From positions 1 to 64,000 of the forward strand of contig ML991868.1 of the NCBI GenBank assembly GCA_010094025.1: 64,000 bases of DNA, given 5' to 3'. Below are positions 10,650 to 21,371 of this stretch, one piece after another. Each line of letters opens with the position of its first letter. The stretch's first letter is position 1. A model generated the notes under the pieces. It did not search any database. It had not been told where the DNA came from and was given only the letters and a program-made list of their open reading frames with translations. The position numbers were made by a program, and so were the translations under genes. This stretch comes from Viridothelium virens. Lineage: Eukaryota > Ascomycota > Dothideomycetes > Trypetheliales > Trypetheliaceae.

Positions 10650-12514
10650 ATGGATGCTTTCAAATTTGATGTTGCAATAATCGGAGCCGGTTAGTTACTT
10701 CAGAATCCGTCTGTTTTGCCATGTACGCTCATGGCAAAATCAGGGCTGGGTGGCATAGCTTTCGCTCGGTTCTTCCTTGACACGCATCCTTACATATCTT
10801 TGGTCACTTTCGAGCAAGACGCTTTCGTTGGTGGAGTATGGAGCCAAAGTAAGTGTCAGCTGTAGTCATTGACCGTCATGAGATACTGACTGGCGCTACT
10901 GTAAAGCAAGGGTGTTTGATGCCTTTTGGACGCAGAGTCCTCTTCGAATGACTGCTTTCTCTGACAGAACCCTAGAGTTGCCTAAGGGTACTCCTGTTGC
11001 GTACGACACATTTCAAGCCAAGCATGTGACTTCATACTTGGAAGAGTATGTAGACAGTCATACCTATCAAGGTAGGTCAATACGAGACCGCATCTTGCTT
11101 AATGCACAAGTTTCGTCAATCGAGAAAATTGCTGCCGGATGGACTCTGCGCTTCAAAGGCAAAAAAAATCAAACAGTGACGTGTTCGAAGTTGGCTGTGG
11201 CCTCTGGATTGACGTCTATACCAATCATGCCTGACTTTCCTCTTGACTCACAGTGGACAGCACCAATGATCCATCACCGAGATTTTGGTGCTCAATCACA
11301 GTCTATCCTTGGAACACCAGCTTATAAGAATATAACCGTTCTTGGTGGTGGTAAGTCTGCTGCAGACATGGTTTATGCTGCCGTAAAGGCGAACAAGCAC
11401 GTCAGCTGGATAATCCGGAGAAGCGGCGAAGGACCCGGGATTTTTGTAGATCCAACACCTCCTGATGGTTACAGGAATGTGGTTGAGCGCGGAGCTACCC
11501 ACAATGCAACCGCACTCAGCCCTTCCGGTTTTCGGCCCATGCAGCCATGGGCGTTAGAGCTACACCAAATGCCTTCCAAGAGAGACGATCTAGAATCGAA
11601 GCTATTTGACGGCGATCGAAATTTTAAAGATCGGGCTAATTATAGAGGAAGGAAAAATCGGCTGGCGTGCTTTGCTGAACTAGAGCCAAGCACTTCGTAG
11701 GTGTGACTAGTAACGTTTGGATACAATTGTGCTGACAAAATATGATAGTTTCTTTTGGAATAATGGGCCCATTGGAATGGTTCAACATGATGATTTCTGG
11801 GATATTGTTAGCCAGAAAGTATTTGTTTATCGGACCGATCCTATTCGCACAACGGCGACTTCTATTCTCTTAGAAGATAGAAGAGAGGTTCCCACAGATG
11901 CCCTCTTTTGTGGCACTGGCTGGTCTTCAGAATACTCATTTCTTTCGTTGTCGCAGATACGCGAGCTTGGCCTTCCGCATGACAGACGAAGTGGGTCCGA
12001 GAAGGATTTGCAGGCTTGGCAACCCCTTATAGACGCGGCAGACAAGCAGATAATTAGCAAATACCCGATACTTGCGGATTCACCTGGCTCCACCCACTTA
12101 GCTAAGGATGATATCGTTCCTGCGCGGCTTTATCAAGGGATAGTACCGCTCAGTGATGCTTCCATTATCTTCCTTGGACGTGCTCGCATGTCCAACAGCT
12201 TCCGTGGTGCGGATGCCCAGGCTATCTGGGCAACGGCTTACTGGGACGGCCACATCAAACTACCACCCAGAGAGCAGTTACGACGCGAAGTGGCATACAT
12301 GAATACCTTTTCAAAACGGAGATACCCAACACGTGGTGTGGATGGCCTGAACTTTCACGGAGATCTTGTCTGGTGTACCGATAAGCTAATCACTGAAGCG
12401 GGTCTGTTTAGCCATAGAAAAGCATGGTGGAGAAATGGAGACGAGCCATGTCTCGCCGACGACATGAGAGATTGCAAAGACGAGTACTTGAATAAATATG
12501 GATCCATCGAGTGA
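10650..12514 (+). CDS. FAD/NAD(P)H-dependent monooxygenase (flavin-containing monooxygenase-like)
   Basis: Four exons, 10650-10689, 10744-10848, 10907-11696 and 11749-12514, join in frame to about 566 residues. The N-terminal FAD-binding Rossmann motif GAGLGG is completed across the first intron (residues 12-17) in the context DVAIIGAGLGGIAFARFF. A second dinucleotide-binding motif, VLGGGKSAADMV, is for NADPH. FWNNGPIGMVQHDDFWD and a C-terminal GVDGLNFHGDLVW are like other fungal proteins of this type. These enzymes insert one oxygen atom into a small molecule (N-, S- or Baeyer-Villiger oxidation); the substrate here is unknown. Its neighbours (MFS transporter, NmrA-like pseudogene) make a small-molecule pathway plausible but no backbone synthase is present in the window. 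The third donor, GTAGGT, was chosen because it restores the STSFFWNN reading. Confidence 0.85.
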
Positions 12515-13269
12515 ACACTCATCCATGCGACGCTATTCTCACGTTAAAAGTAACCACTCTATACGCCTAATCAGGCTAGTCCACCTTGGCCCGTTGACTT
12601 AGCAAAAATACGCACGACTTCGCCACTGCTCACGCTCTGCCCAGTTGTGCTCATTGAGCGCGATCGTGCTCAGTCGATGCCTACTTAGTCGTAACTCAGA
12701 CCTGATTAGCCATGCTCATGGCCGGCTCAGTCTTGCTCTGTGTCCCGTTCCTAGGAACCCTTCGCTTTCATGCGCCTCGATGAAATGTTGTTAAGTTTTT
12801 ATGCGACCATTTTGGGGTTCGAATCTGAGAACCCCAAGAAATTTTGAAGCCCATAAATCGTAGCTTGAGCTCTACAAGTCGTTCTTCAAAGCTGCTTAGA
12901 GGTTCAGTCTCTCCTTGTACCGAATAATACCGTAATTACCTACTCTTTACGTTTTGCTTCCATCTTGCCTCTCTTGCAAGGCGATTGTTTGTCACAGCCA
13001 TCTCCATCTACTGCTGTCGAATCTTCCCTGCTGGTAGACCCTTCTCACAATGGCATCCTAAGTCACTGTTGTGTACCATGGTATAGAGATATCAGAACAT
13101 AATCGAGCCTATATCTGACATAGATCAAAGGCCTGCTTTTTGCACCCACAATCACATTTGTTACATTTCATGAGACTACCAGAGTCCTTATATGTAACTC
13201 TCTGACCACTTCTGAAGCACGGTGGGTTCTCGAGAGCTCACTAAAGAAACAAATTCGGATCAATGCTAA
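12515..13269. other. Intergenic between convergent genes
   Basis: No gene seen. A perfect 9-bp stem TTGGGGTTC/GAACCCCAA with an 8-base loop lies at 12812-12837. It superficially contains GGTTCGAATC like a tRNA T-arm, but no acceptor, D or anticodon arm surrounds it. Confidence 0.4.
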
Positions 13270-15683
13270 TCATGGATCCCGCAGCATCACATCCTCCACA
13301 CTGCTGTGGCCAATGCCCTCCCCGCCATCGTCTGGGGGGACGGTAGGGCCAGTGGTGGCAATGTGATGAGCATCCGATGTATTCAGCTCAGCGACAGTCG
13401 TCTCCTTTTCTTTGGAAGAAGTACATGAGCTGCGCTCCACATGCTCTATGCTCAACGCCCTGAATTCTCCCTTGCCAAGCTCAACAGGTAGGGTCGAGCT
13501 TGTTGCCGGTGCCTTGAAACGCGGGTGTCCCAAGTCGGTCGTGTCCAGAATGGCAAGGCGTTGGTCTGCCGGCTGTGGGACTGGCACCTGTCCGATATCG
13601 CGCTTCCACGTTACGCCAAGTTGCTCGTGAACCATACTCTGTAGCTGCAGTGCATCGTTCATCCACCATTCCATCAGTGCATAGTTGTCCCGCCGCCAAT
13701 TCCGCTTACGCTGGAGCCAGGAAAGTACCGGCTCGAGTAGGACTGAGACGACGATGAAGACGGTGCCGATAACGAGCGTCAGAACGAGTCCCAGAGTCGA
13801 GAAGGAAGTGAAGCCTGTACTGAGAATTTTCTATAGTAACGACCAAATAAGTAAGAAAAAAAGAGGTTGTGGAAAAATAAAAGAGCGGGTCTCACCTGAT
13901 TTGTGCAGAAAGTGTGTTCCATATCAGACTGAGGACGGACTAAGAGGTTTGGCTCTATGCCTGGAAACTTGGGACCACTAGCAGCCTCGACAACGGCCCG
14001 TTGGTATCCAGCTAATTGAGTAGTAAGCCAATACTCAACGTCAGACTGCCATTGATTAGATGCCAGTGGGCCCTGTCCCAAGCTCGTCATAGTCCTCGGA
14101 GCCGTGAGCGCTGTGGCACCTAGAGTCCCGGTAATATCAGTGATGGTAGAGCCGTATGAGACGGTGATCCGGACAAAGGTAGTGAATGCCTGTGCCTGCG
14201 GTTCTTCTAGGTATGGGAGAATCGAGCTGTTGCCAACCCCTCTCAACAAAAGGAGTGTAAGATCGTCGAAGCTCATCAAGGGACTGCATCCTTTGGGAAG
14301 AGAGTTGGGATTGCAAAATTGAACTTGACTAGTACAGCCAAGAACGTTTGCTGGATTATCGGCAAACCAAAAGGGAACGACATTGCCCTGCGTCCCTTCG
14401 GCTGTCAACGTGTAGTTGATAGGGCCTCTGTGCGCCGAATACCAGGGGTCATCAACAGGCTGTAAGAATAAAAGACGATTGGCAGAGAGGAAGAAGAGCA
14501 TGATATCTATGCCTTCCTTCCCCACGCCCTCTGGCCCTAGTTCTGGGATGGGAATGAAGTCCCACCCCGTAGAATTCGGCCATACTGTGTGAAACTGACT
14601 GAGCAAGATTAGGTATTATTCATGCTACTTTCGACCATCTTCCTTGCATGTTAATGTAACGTGAAGCTTAACTTACCTTAGCGTATACGCTTGCTCAAAA
14701 TTCGTACTCACAAAAGTGTCGGACTTATTAGTTGGATTGTTAACTGGATACTGATATGTGAAATTGGCGTGGCTGATGGTGTTATAATTTCCGTAAAGAT
14801 ATTGTATCCATTGCTGATTTGGTGTAGATTCATGGATACGACCGTCGTAGCTAAGCGTTCTATTGACAGCGCGAGTATATTCTCCAAGAGCTAAAGGAGC
14901 GCATTGTAGTATCTGACGGAATGCAAACCTCTCACTTGGAGGGCTATTCATTCCGAGATCGTAATGACTATTGAGGTAGCCTGTATCGATGATCAAGTTG
15001 GAATTGTTGCTCTGACAAATACTCTGGTGAAACGGACAGGAGGCATCCTTCACGACTGATATGGGAAGACTTGGTTTAACAAAAGTTGGGCAACTATCAG
15101 TTGAAGCGTTCTTGGTAGAACACTGCTGCGAGCGCTGAGTAGCTATCTGTTGGAGTGCGGTTGAATAAGGGTAGAATATCGTTAAGAGCTGTTCCTCGTT
15201 GCTGACTCCAGTGGATAACGATATTGCGCAATCCTTTCCAGATACGAGGACTTCGTTGCTTGCGGAGGACACTTGCGCCGAGAACACACCGGCAGCGGCA
15301 AAAGCAAGGCCAGAGATAAGGCTGGCTATTGCTAATGGACCGATATGGCGATAGGCGTGACATTTCGACTTGCGCCATGCCCCAGCGATCCTCAAAAGGT
15401 TCCATAGTGCCGATTCGGCAGTACGAGAATTTCGTAGGATGACCTGGCGCTGGTGAAAGAGGCCGATCTGAGATGAGCCCCGGCGTGAGAGGCTGACATG
15501 GATGAAGAAAGCGGCAAGCTTCCAAATGCGTGTTCCAGCGAAAGAGACAAAGATAGCAAGAAAAGCCGTCAGAAGAGCACCATCACGCCTTGTCAAGGTA
15601 ATAGTCGAGCCCCGAACATTGCCGGAAGACCAGTTGATCCAGTGGCCTATGTGGACATCTGTTGTATCGATTGTGGCAGACAT
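13270..15683 (-). CDS. Fungal membrane protein of unknown function with large extracellular region
   Basis: Three exons, 15683-14677, 14598-13896 and 13830-13270, give about 756 residues. Hydrophobic segments lie near residues 32-60 (LLTAFLAIFVSFAGTRIW), 115-140 (IGPLAIASLISGLAFAAAGV) and shortly after residue 580 (LGLVLTLVIGTVFIVVSVLL). The 430-residue stretch between the second and third is rich in cysteine and in N-glycosylation sites (NST, NNS, NRT, NFT, NKS), so it probably faces outside. A polar cytoplasmic tail rich in S/T/E ends the protein. This three-helix plan is common among uncharacterised fungal proteins; I know no function. Both introns have good GTAAGT/GTGAGA donors and the frame is continuous across them, which supports a real gene. 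Confidence 0.75.
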
Positions 15684-16636
15684 TCTGGGTGAAAAGGAAG
15701 ATTGGCATACATAGATATAAGATGATGGTTAGAAGGGTGAAGTCTTGTAATGCCAAATTCGAGACGAAAGGGAGCGCATCTTTAAGTTATACAGAGCTTA
15801 GTACAATTATAAGGGCCACAGGGGCAAGCAAAGATCGTCGCATGTTGGATGAATTGCATATCGGTATCCAACATGCTTCAATGGCCAAGGGTAAATAGCC
15901 AAAAGTGGCTTGACAAGGCATGTTCTTGTTGATGAAAGGTTTCGAGATGCATACATCGAAGAGCAAGTTGCAGAATAGCGCCATTCGATTATATATAGCA
16001 ACGAATCATAGGCGGTGCGCGTTTGGGGTCGTGTTCAAGGTAGGAGCTAGAATAAGGTGATAAGGTGGGGAATGCAAGTCTTGAAGTACTACAGTAGTAG
16101 TGTCACTGGATTCGGCTAGCCTTAGCGCGCGGCCCGTTCCATCGGGATCACAGCTCGTCATGCAATTTCTCAAGACTGCGCTGCACTGCCCCGTTCTCAT
16201 CTCTTAAACGTTCATCTTAGTATTTGGCCACCACCGTTCCTGTACCGATCGGCCTCTTCCTTTTAGATCCTGGATGGCTACCTGCTTATCGGAAGGGCCA
16301 GCCTTCGCTTTGCTGTCTAATATAGATATCAAACTTAAGATAGCAGCGTATAGAAACATATTAGTCGCTGAGTACATGCCGTGCAGGGTATCTCCAAGCT
16401 GATGAAAAGTATTGTGGTCGCAAAGGAGTGTCAAGCGAACGACGAATTCGTGCAGATCTGCATTCTCTCGTCCACAAATAATAGTACCACAATAATACAA
16501 CTCCAGAGCCACCATTGCAGAGATCAGAGGCGTAGCCGGAGCGTCCATGACATCCGGAAGTCAGCGTTTGATGTGCAGAATCGAAATACGAAACCACACT
16601 GTACCGAAGCTAACTCTGCTTAAAGGTACCACCACC
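15684..16636. other. Intergenic between the membrane-protein gene and the NmrA-like gene
   Basis: Divergent promoter space. It contains one 114-codon minus-strand frame (16204-16548), listed separately with low confidence. The last 35 bases match the leader of the truncated copy at 9612. Confidence 0.4.
16204..16548 (-). CDS. Hypothetical 114-residue protein or remnant
   Basis: An ATG-started frame with a hydrophobic, leucine-rich central part (FLYAAILSLISILDS) and a basic tail. No family recognised. It could be the last exon of a decayed larger gene, since no supporting introns or regulatory features were found. Listed because it fills an otherwise empty divergent spacer. Confidence 0.2.
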   Translation of the reverse strand: MDAPATPLISAMVALELYYCGTIICGRENADLHEFVVRLTLLCDHNTFHQLGDTLHGMYSATNMFLYAAILSLISILDSKAKAGPSDKQVAIQDLKGRGRSVQERWWPNTKMNV

Positions 16637-17564
16637 ATGACCCTCCATCGCGTCGCTTGGATCGGCGCCACTTCGCGCATCGGCCCCGCCATCCTCGATG
16701 CCCTCGCTCAACTATCTCCTCCTTTCTCAACTACCATCCTCGTTCGCACCACCGCTAAGCCCGTTCCCTCTTACCCCAACACACGCCTCAGCATTATCCC
16801 CGATTTTCCCACTCTCGCAGACCTCAAAACCGCTCTTGAGGGTCATGACGCATTGGTCTGCGCGTTGCACCCCTCGACCCTGGAGCTGCAGCTGCGCCTT
16901 GCGGACGCGTGCGTGGCGGCGGGCGTGCGGCGCTACGTCCTCGCGGACTATGGCAGCGTGGAGAGCGATGATTCCGTCGTGGCAGAGCTGATTAGCCTCT
17001 TTCGCAACAAGACAGCTGTGAGAGAGTATTGCCAGCGGCTTATGGAGGAGAGCGAAGGGCGATTTAGTTGGTCCAGTCTCGTGACTGGACATTTCTTCGA
17101 CTAAGGGCTTAAGTCCAGGCTGCTGGGCTTCGAGCTGCGAAAGGGAACGGTGAGGCTGTTTGATGGGGGGTGTGGGCAGATGGTCGTGTAGCACGGTGGC
17201 GCAGGTTGGAAGGGCGGTAGCGGGAGTGTTGAGGAAGGAGGATGAGACAAACGGGAAAGTTCTGTATGTGCAAAGCTTTTTCGTAAGTCAGGTAGACATT
17301 CTGGAGGCTTTCGAAGCGGTCAGTAGTGGAAAGACACTCGAAAGAATCGATATAGGCGCAGACGAGTATATCGAAGAGATGAAAAGGGAGATGCAGGCCG
17401 GAAGCTACGAAGCTCTTGAGCAGATTGTCTGTGTCTTGGGCCTTACGAGGGCGCTGTGGGAAAAGAAGCCCAATTTCGCAAACAAGCTCTCGGGCTTGCA
17501 GGAAGAGGATATGCGAGGAATTGCAGACATGATTGTGGGTGAAATTGGCGAGATCAAAAGTTGA
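16637..17564 (+). pseudogene. NmrA-like / isoflavone-reductase-like NAD(P)-binding protein, broken
   Basis: The start CACCATGACC and the N-terminal Rossmann segment MTLHRVAWIGATSRIGPAIL are intact. The homologous order continues with HDALVCALHPSTLELQLRLADACVAAG..RRYVLADYGS and WSSLVTGHFFD. At 17102-17104 a TAA stands where the family has Tyr (FFDYGLK), and the frame shifts by about one base near 17165-17190 before the C-terminal half (TVAQVGRAVAGVLRKEDET to GEIGEIKS, ending 17564) becomes open again. No GT..AG intron would remove both lesions. Intact relatives are about 300 residues and act as redox sensors or small-molecule reductases. A truncated copy of the 5' end lies at 9612. A sequencing error cannot be excluded for either single lesion, but two make decay more likely. 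Confidence 0.75.
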
Positions 17565-18193
17565 GGCCACCATGCTTGGAATAGTCCAGCACTTTAAATG
17601 GTGAAGTGATCCAAAGAATATGAATAGGACCAAACGAGATAGATCAATCTCACTAAATATTTAGAGACTTACCTAATACATGTGATGTTCAGTATGGAGC
17701 CAGTATAAGATTAGTCTACCTTTATCAACCATTTCAACTTCTTTCTCTCCACTCTTGTCCTTTCCTTCGAGAATCAATCGACTCACTGTTATTTATCTCT
17801 TGCATAAGCGGTGAGTCGTAGTTTAGTATGTCAAGGGGGCTCCGGTGATTGAGGCTGCCAGGTCCGTAAATCCCCAGAAACCCAAGCCTCCATTTCTCAA
17901 GACATTTAGCACAAAGGATTGATATATTGAGACAATACTTAGGAATATAGCACATCTATCTATACATCCTTTGCCTATTTTACATCATGGTCGTACTTGT
18001 ATAGACTTCGAGCCAGATTCGCATGCGACCCTGAAAACAGTTAATCTGGTCAAGTAGAAAGGATCGAAAATGCAAAAACCATGTCTCTTTTCCAAATCCG
18101 ACTTTATTCTAAAATCTTCGAATCCGTGGATAAGCCTTCCCAACCATATTTCCGCGCGAATGCGATAGTGACTCTTATCAAACTCACGTATGA
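17565..18193. other. Gene-free spacer at the accessory/core boundary
   Basis: Only short frames without domains; nothing recognised. Confidence 0.4.
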
Positions 18194-20261
18194 TCACAAC
18201 TTGGCCTTCGGTTCCTCCAGCGTTGATAGCATGATGTCTCGCATATCGCCAGCAGCTTCGGCGATATAGAACGCCATGCGGTCAGACCCCAGCTTCTTGG
18301 AGACGATATTGAACTGGATGCTGTTCTCATTGATCATGTATGCAATGCTAATAGTCTCCAGTTAGCAAACGCAATCTATAAAGAGGGAAGAAGTCAAGAA
18401 AACAAATGCACTCACCCCCAACCATCATCAACGACCTGACTCCACCCGTAGCCATTGAAGTACTCACTACTCAACTGACTGCTCGAAATAAACCACGTCG
18501 AGCTATACGCATACGCAGGATCCCGAAAAATCGCCGGCAGCTCCTCCCCCTCCGCCACCAACTTCTTCAACCCAAACAGATGGCGATCCACACCCCGCCC
18601 ATCCGCGGCATCACTAACATTCTGTACATGCACCTTGACCGCCTCCTGCAGCCTGCGCCGACACTCCTCCTCGCCAACATTCGGATCCGCCATAGCATCG
18701 CAGAAGGCAACGCTCTCCTCGCTGACACTGCGACACGTCTCGGTGCGGCCGAGCTGGAACTTGCGCGTCATGGCAGACTCGTAGGTCGGCCGGTTGCGCC
18801 CATAGAACTTGTGGTACGCGAGCTGGATGACCAGCTGGACCCAGGCGTCGGGGGAGCAGCGGAAGCGCTTGATCAGCCCCTTGCCGTAGCCCTGGTACGC
18901 CTGGACGCGCAGCTCGTGCGCGCCGATCTGCGAGGTGAAGTGTGCGGTGGCGGCGGTGATGTCGGCGCGGCCGGTGGGTGTGAGGTCGAAGTGGAGGCGC
19001 TGCGGCTCGGGGAGGTTGCTTCGGATGGAGGGGTTGTCAAAGTCGAGCTTGTTGTGGGAGGTGAGGGCGCAGACGTAGTCGTTGAGGCGGTGGGTGGGTG
19101 TGCCGTCCATCATGCTGTGTTCGCCCATGAAGCCGGAGGTGCCGTTGTCGTTGATGATGAATTGGCAGGGTTTGTCGAACCAGCGGTTGGCGCCGGTGCC
19201 GTGCCAGTAGGCGTGGGCGCGCTCTTCGAGGGTGATGGGGGTTCCGGTATCGAGGCAGATGAGGAAGTCGCAGGCTTCGATGGTCTGAAGGGTCTTTGCA
19301 TTTGTGGGAGATGCATCAAGGAGATGCTTGCGCCACTTTATGAATGTCAGTATCTCGTATATGTATTGTTGGAGTCGTAGAGGGTCTTTGAGTCAAGGCG
19401 GAAAAGGAGGTATCAGAAAACAGCGAACCTCAGTCCAATCATCTCTATTCCCACTTGTCATAATACCGATGGGATCCGCCTCTTCTGCAGTCTGCAATAT
19501 CCTTTTGAAGCAATGTTCAAATTCCTTGGTGTTCAATTGTCTCCCTCCAATTTCTGTTGGTACCTTATAGAACGACCCCTTCCTCGCAACAACCACGTAC
19601 TTGTGTTCCTGTGCATTGAATTTAACAGGCTTGTCTGTTGGTTTCTCTGGTATTCGGCACGCATTGAACATCCACTCGTAGCTACTCATTGCCATCGGTA
19701 GTTTCCTCATGTATTCTGGTTCTAGAGTCTTTGCATCAACCTGCTTCTTGAACTCAAGGGCGGCCGATGTAATTGCGGCTGCGCGCTTTGCAGGGTCCCT
19801 TCTCTTTCGATCATCTCGGTGCGAATAGAAGTAGCTCACATATGGTATGACAGGGTCCCGGTAATCGAGATATGCGGTTTTGTTCCACCAGTCGGCGAGC
19901 CAATTCCTCTGTCCTGGCTCGTCTGCTCGAGCTTGAAGACGCTTTTGCAATGTTTCGCCCTGTCCGCCCGGTTTGAGAAATTCCTCAACCACCCCTTGTG
20001 TGGCTGAATATTCATCTTTGCTTAGGAGTGGATGTACAGATTTGAGATAGCGTTTGGCGGTCTCCTGGAGCGTTGGAACTGGAAGTTTTGGAAGGGTGTC
20101 CTCGAAGCGCAGCATGGCACCTTTTGAGTGGTCTTCCCTGTAGCCTAAACATATGTCAGCCCCGGGCTCTGTCCAATTGTGTCTCCGCAGCTCCAAGCAT
20201 GCAGTTTACATGTGATAACCATACCAGGAGGCAAGTTGCTTTGTTTCCGTGCTGGCGCCAT
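18194..20261 (-). CDS. Carnitine O-acetyltransferase, peroxisomal/mitochondrial
   Basis: Moves acetyl groups between CoA and carnitine so that acetyl units can leave peroxisomes and enter mitochondria. Four exons, 20261-20225, 20144-19429, 19335-18416 and 18347-18194, give about 608 residues. The tiny first exon encodes MAPARKQSNLPPG and joins to YREDHSKGAMLRFEDTLPKL, the usual start of the family. The catalytic histidine is H324 in GEHSMMDG. RPTYESAMTRKFQLGRTE and the SSTWFISSSQL region are carnitine/acyl-site motifs. The protein ends in AKL, a type 1 peroxisomal targeting signal, which fungal dual-targeted CAT2 enzymes carry. Two CCTCGG motifs lie 220 and 354 bp upstream of the ATG. It is divergently transcribed from the rhamnose-mutarotase-like gene. 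The name is secure; choice of acyl length rests on family resemblance. Confidence 0.93.
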
Positions 20262-20758
20262 CGCAGAAGACTGAACGATCTATACATCAGTCAATTTCTG
20301 GAGCCATGTCGAGGGAATTGGACTGCATACTTTGAAGAAGGGAGAAGTAGTGGCGATCCGATGTCGAAGAAGAGAGGACGGGAAGGTGGCAGAAGCTCTC
20401 GAGCGAGCTACCGCTTGGAACATCCCCACAGCATATGTAAGAATTGAATTTGGGGCTCGAAGTATAGGCCGGAACGATTGCCTCGGGCGACAAGGTTAGG
20501 TAAATCTGCACGTATTGTATAGCTTGGCACCTTGGGCTGACCGTGGAAACTCGGCAAGCGACGGCCTGGACCAAAGCCGCCGGATTGAGCTCCGTTGTCC
20601 CTCTACAGAAAGAACCTCGGCAAGTGCGGAGTACGTACCTACCCACTAGCCCCGCCGAGAGACAAAAACTGCTTGAGTAACCATATGTACCTCTGTATGC
20701 TTTGTTTAACCGGAGTCCGGACAACAAGAAATTTAAGGTCCATTGATCACAAACAAAT
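20262..20758. promoter_or_regulatory. Shared divergent promoter with two CCTCGG motifs
   Basis: This 497-bp space separates the starts of the carnitine acetyltransferase (minus) and rhamnose-mutarotase-like (plus) genes. CCTCGG occurs at 20481-20486 and 20615-20620. That word is the known core of the FarA/FarB fatty-acid-responsive regulators of filamentous ascomycetes. Control of this promoter by them is inferred. Confidence 0.5.
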
Positions 20759-21193
20759 ATGTCTTCCCCACCAAAACGGGTGGCACAGTACGTTTATCTC
20801 AAACCAGAGTATCTACAAGATTACAAGAAATGCCACGCCGCTGTGTGGCCCGAGGTTCTCAAGCAAATCAAAGACTGTAACATTGAAGATTGTAGAGCTC
20901 CCTTCCTCTTTCAGTCTTAATTTTTATTACCCACTGAAGAGTGTTCCCGCTTATCCCTTGCCTTTCTATTAGATTCCATTTTTTACGATGATGCCAAAAG
21001 TCTTCTTTTCGCTAGCTTCAAATACGTTGGCAGTGACTGGGACAGCGACATGAAAGCGATGTCGGCTAATCCCAAGGTCAGAGAGTGGTGGGACATGACG
21101 GATAAAATGCAAGAGAGTCCTTTTCCGGGCGCTACAGGAAGCGCAAGTGGGCCTTGGTGGAAACCCGTCGATGAAGTTTTTCATTGTGCTTGA
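20759..21193 (+). CDS. L-rhamnose mutarotase-like protein
   Basis: Two exons, 20759-20891 and 20973-21193, give 117 residues, typical for this small ferredoxin-like family. The protein opens MSSPPKRVAQYVYLKPEY and includes YKKCHAAVWPEVLKQIKDCN with the conserved histidine and tryptophan, then YSIFYDDAKSLLFASFKY formed across the intron, and the family end REWWDMTDKMQ..PWWKPVDEVFH. Bacterial members interconvert the anomers of L-rhamnose. Fungal homologues are assumed to act on the same or a similar sugar; no other rhamnose-pathway gene is in view. The 81-bp intron has donor GTAGAG and acceptor TTAG. Confidence 0.88.
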
Positions 21194-21371
21194 GCGAATC
21201 GAGGTCCCCTTCGAAAAGCCTTCGGACGGCAATCAAGGTGTTTGATAGACTCGTATGAAGAATATGGGGGCTCTAGATATAGACCAACACTGGGCGAGCG
21301 AGCCCAAGTGCCCCACTGAAACCGTGCATATACTATACACAGGAGGAACTTCTCATAATAGAGACCACATC

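Noticed and set aside
12812-12837. Hairpin containing GGTTCGAATC, resembling a tRNA T-arm
   Set aside because: No acceptor stem, D-arm or anticodon arm can be placed around it, and the stem pairing differs from a T-arm.
18406-19380. Plus-strand 324-codon open frame
   Set aside because: Antisense shadow of the carnitine acetyltransferase; composition follows the third-position bias of the real gene.
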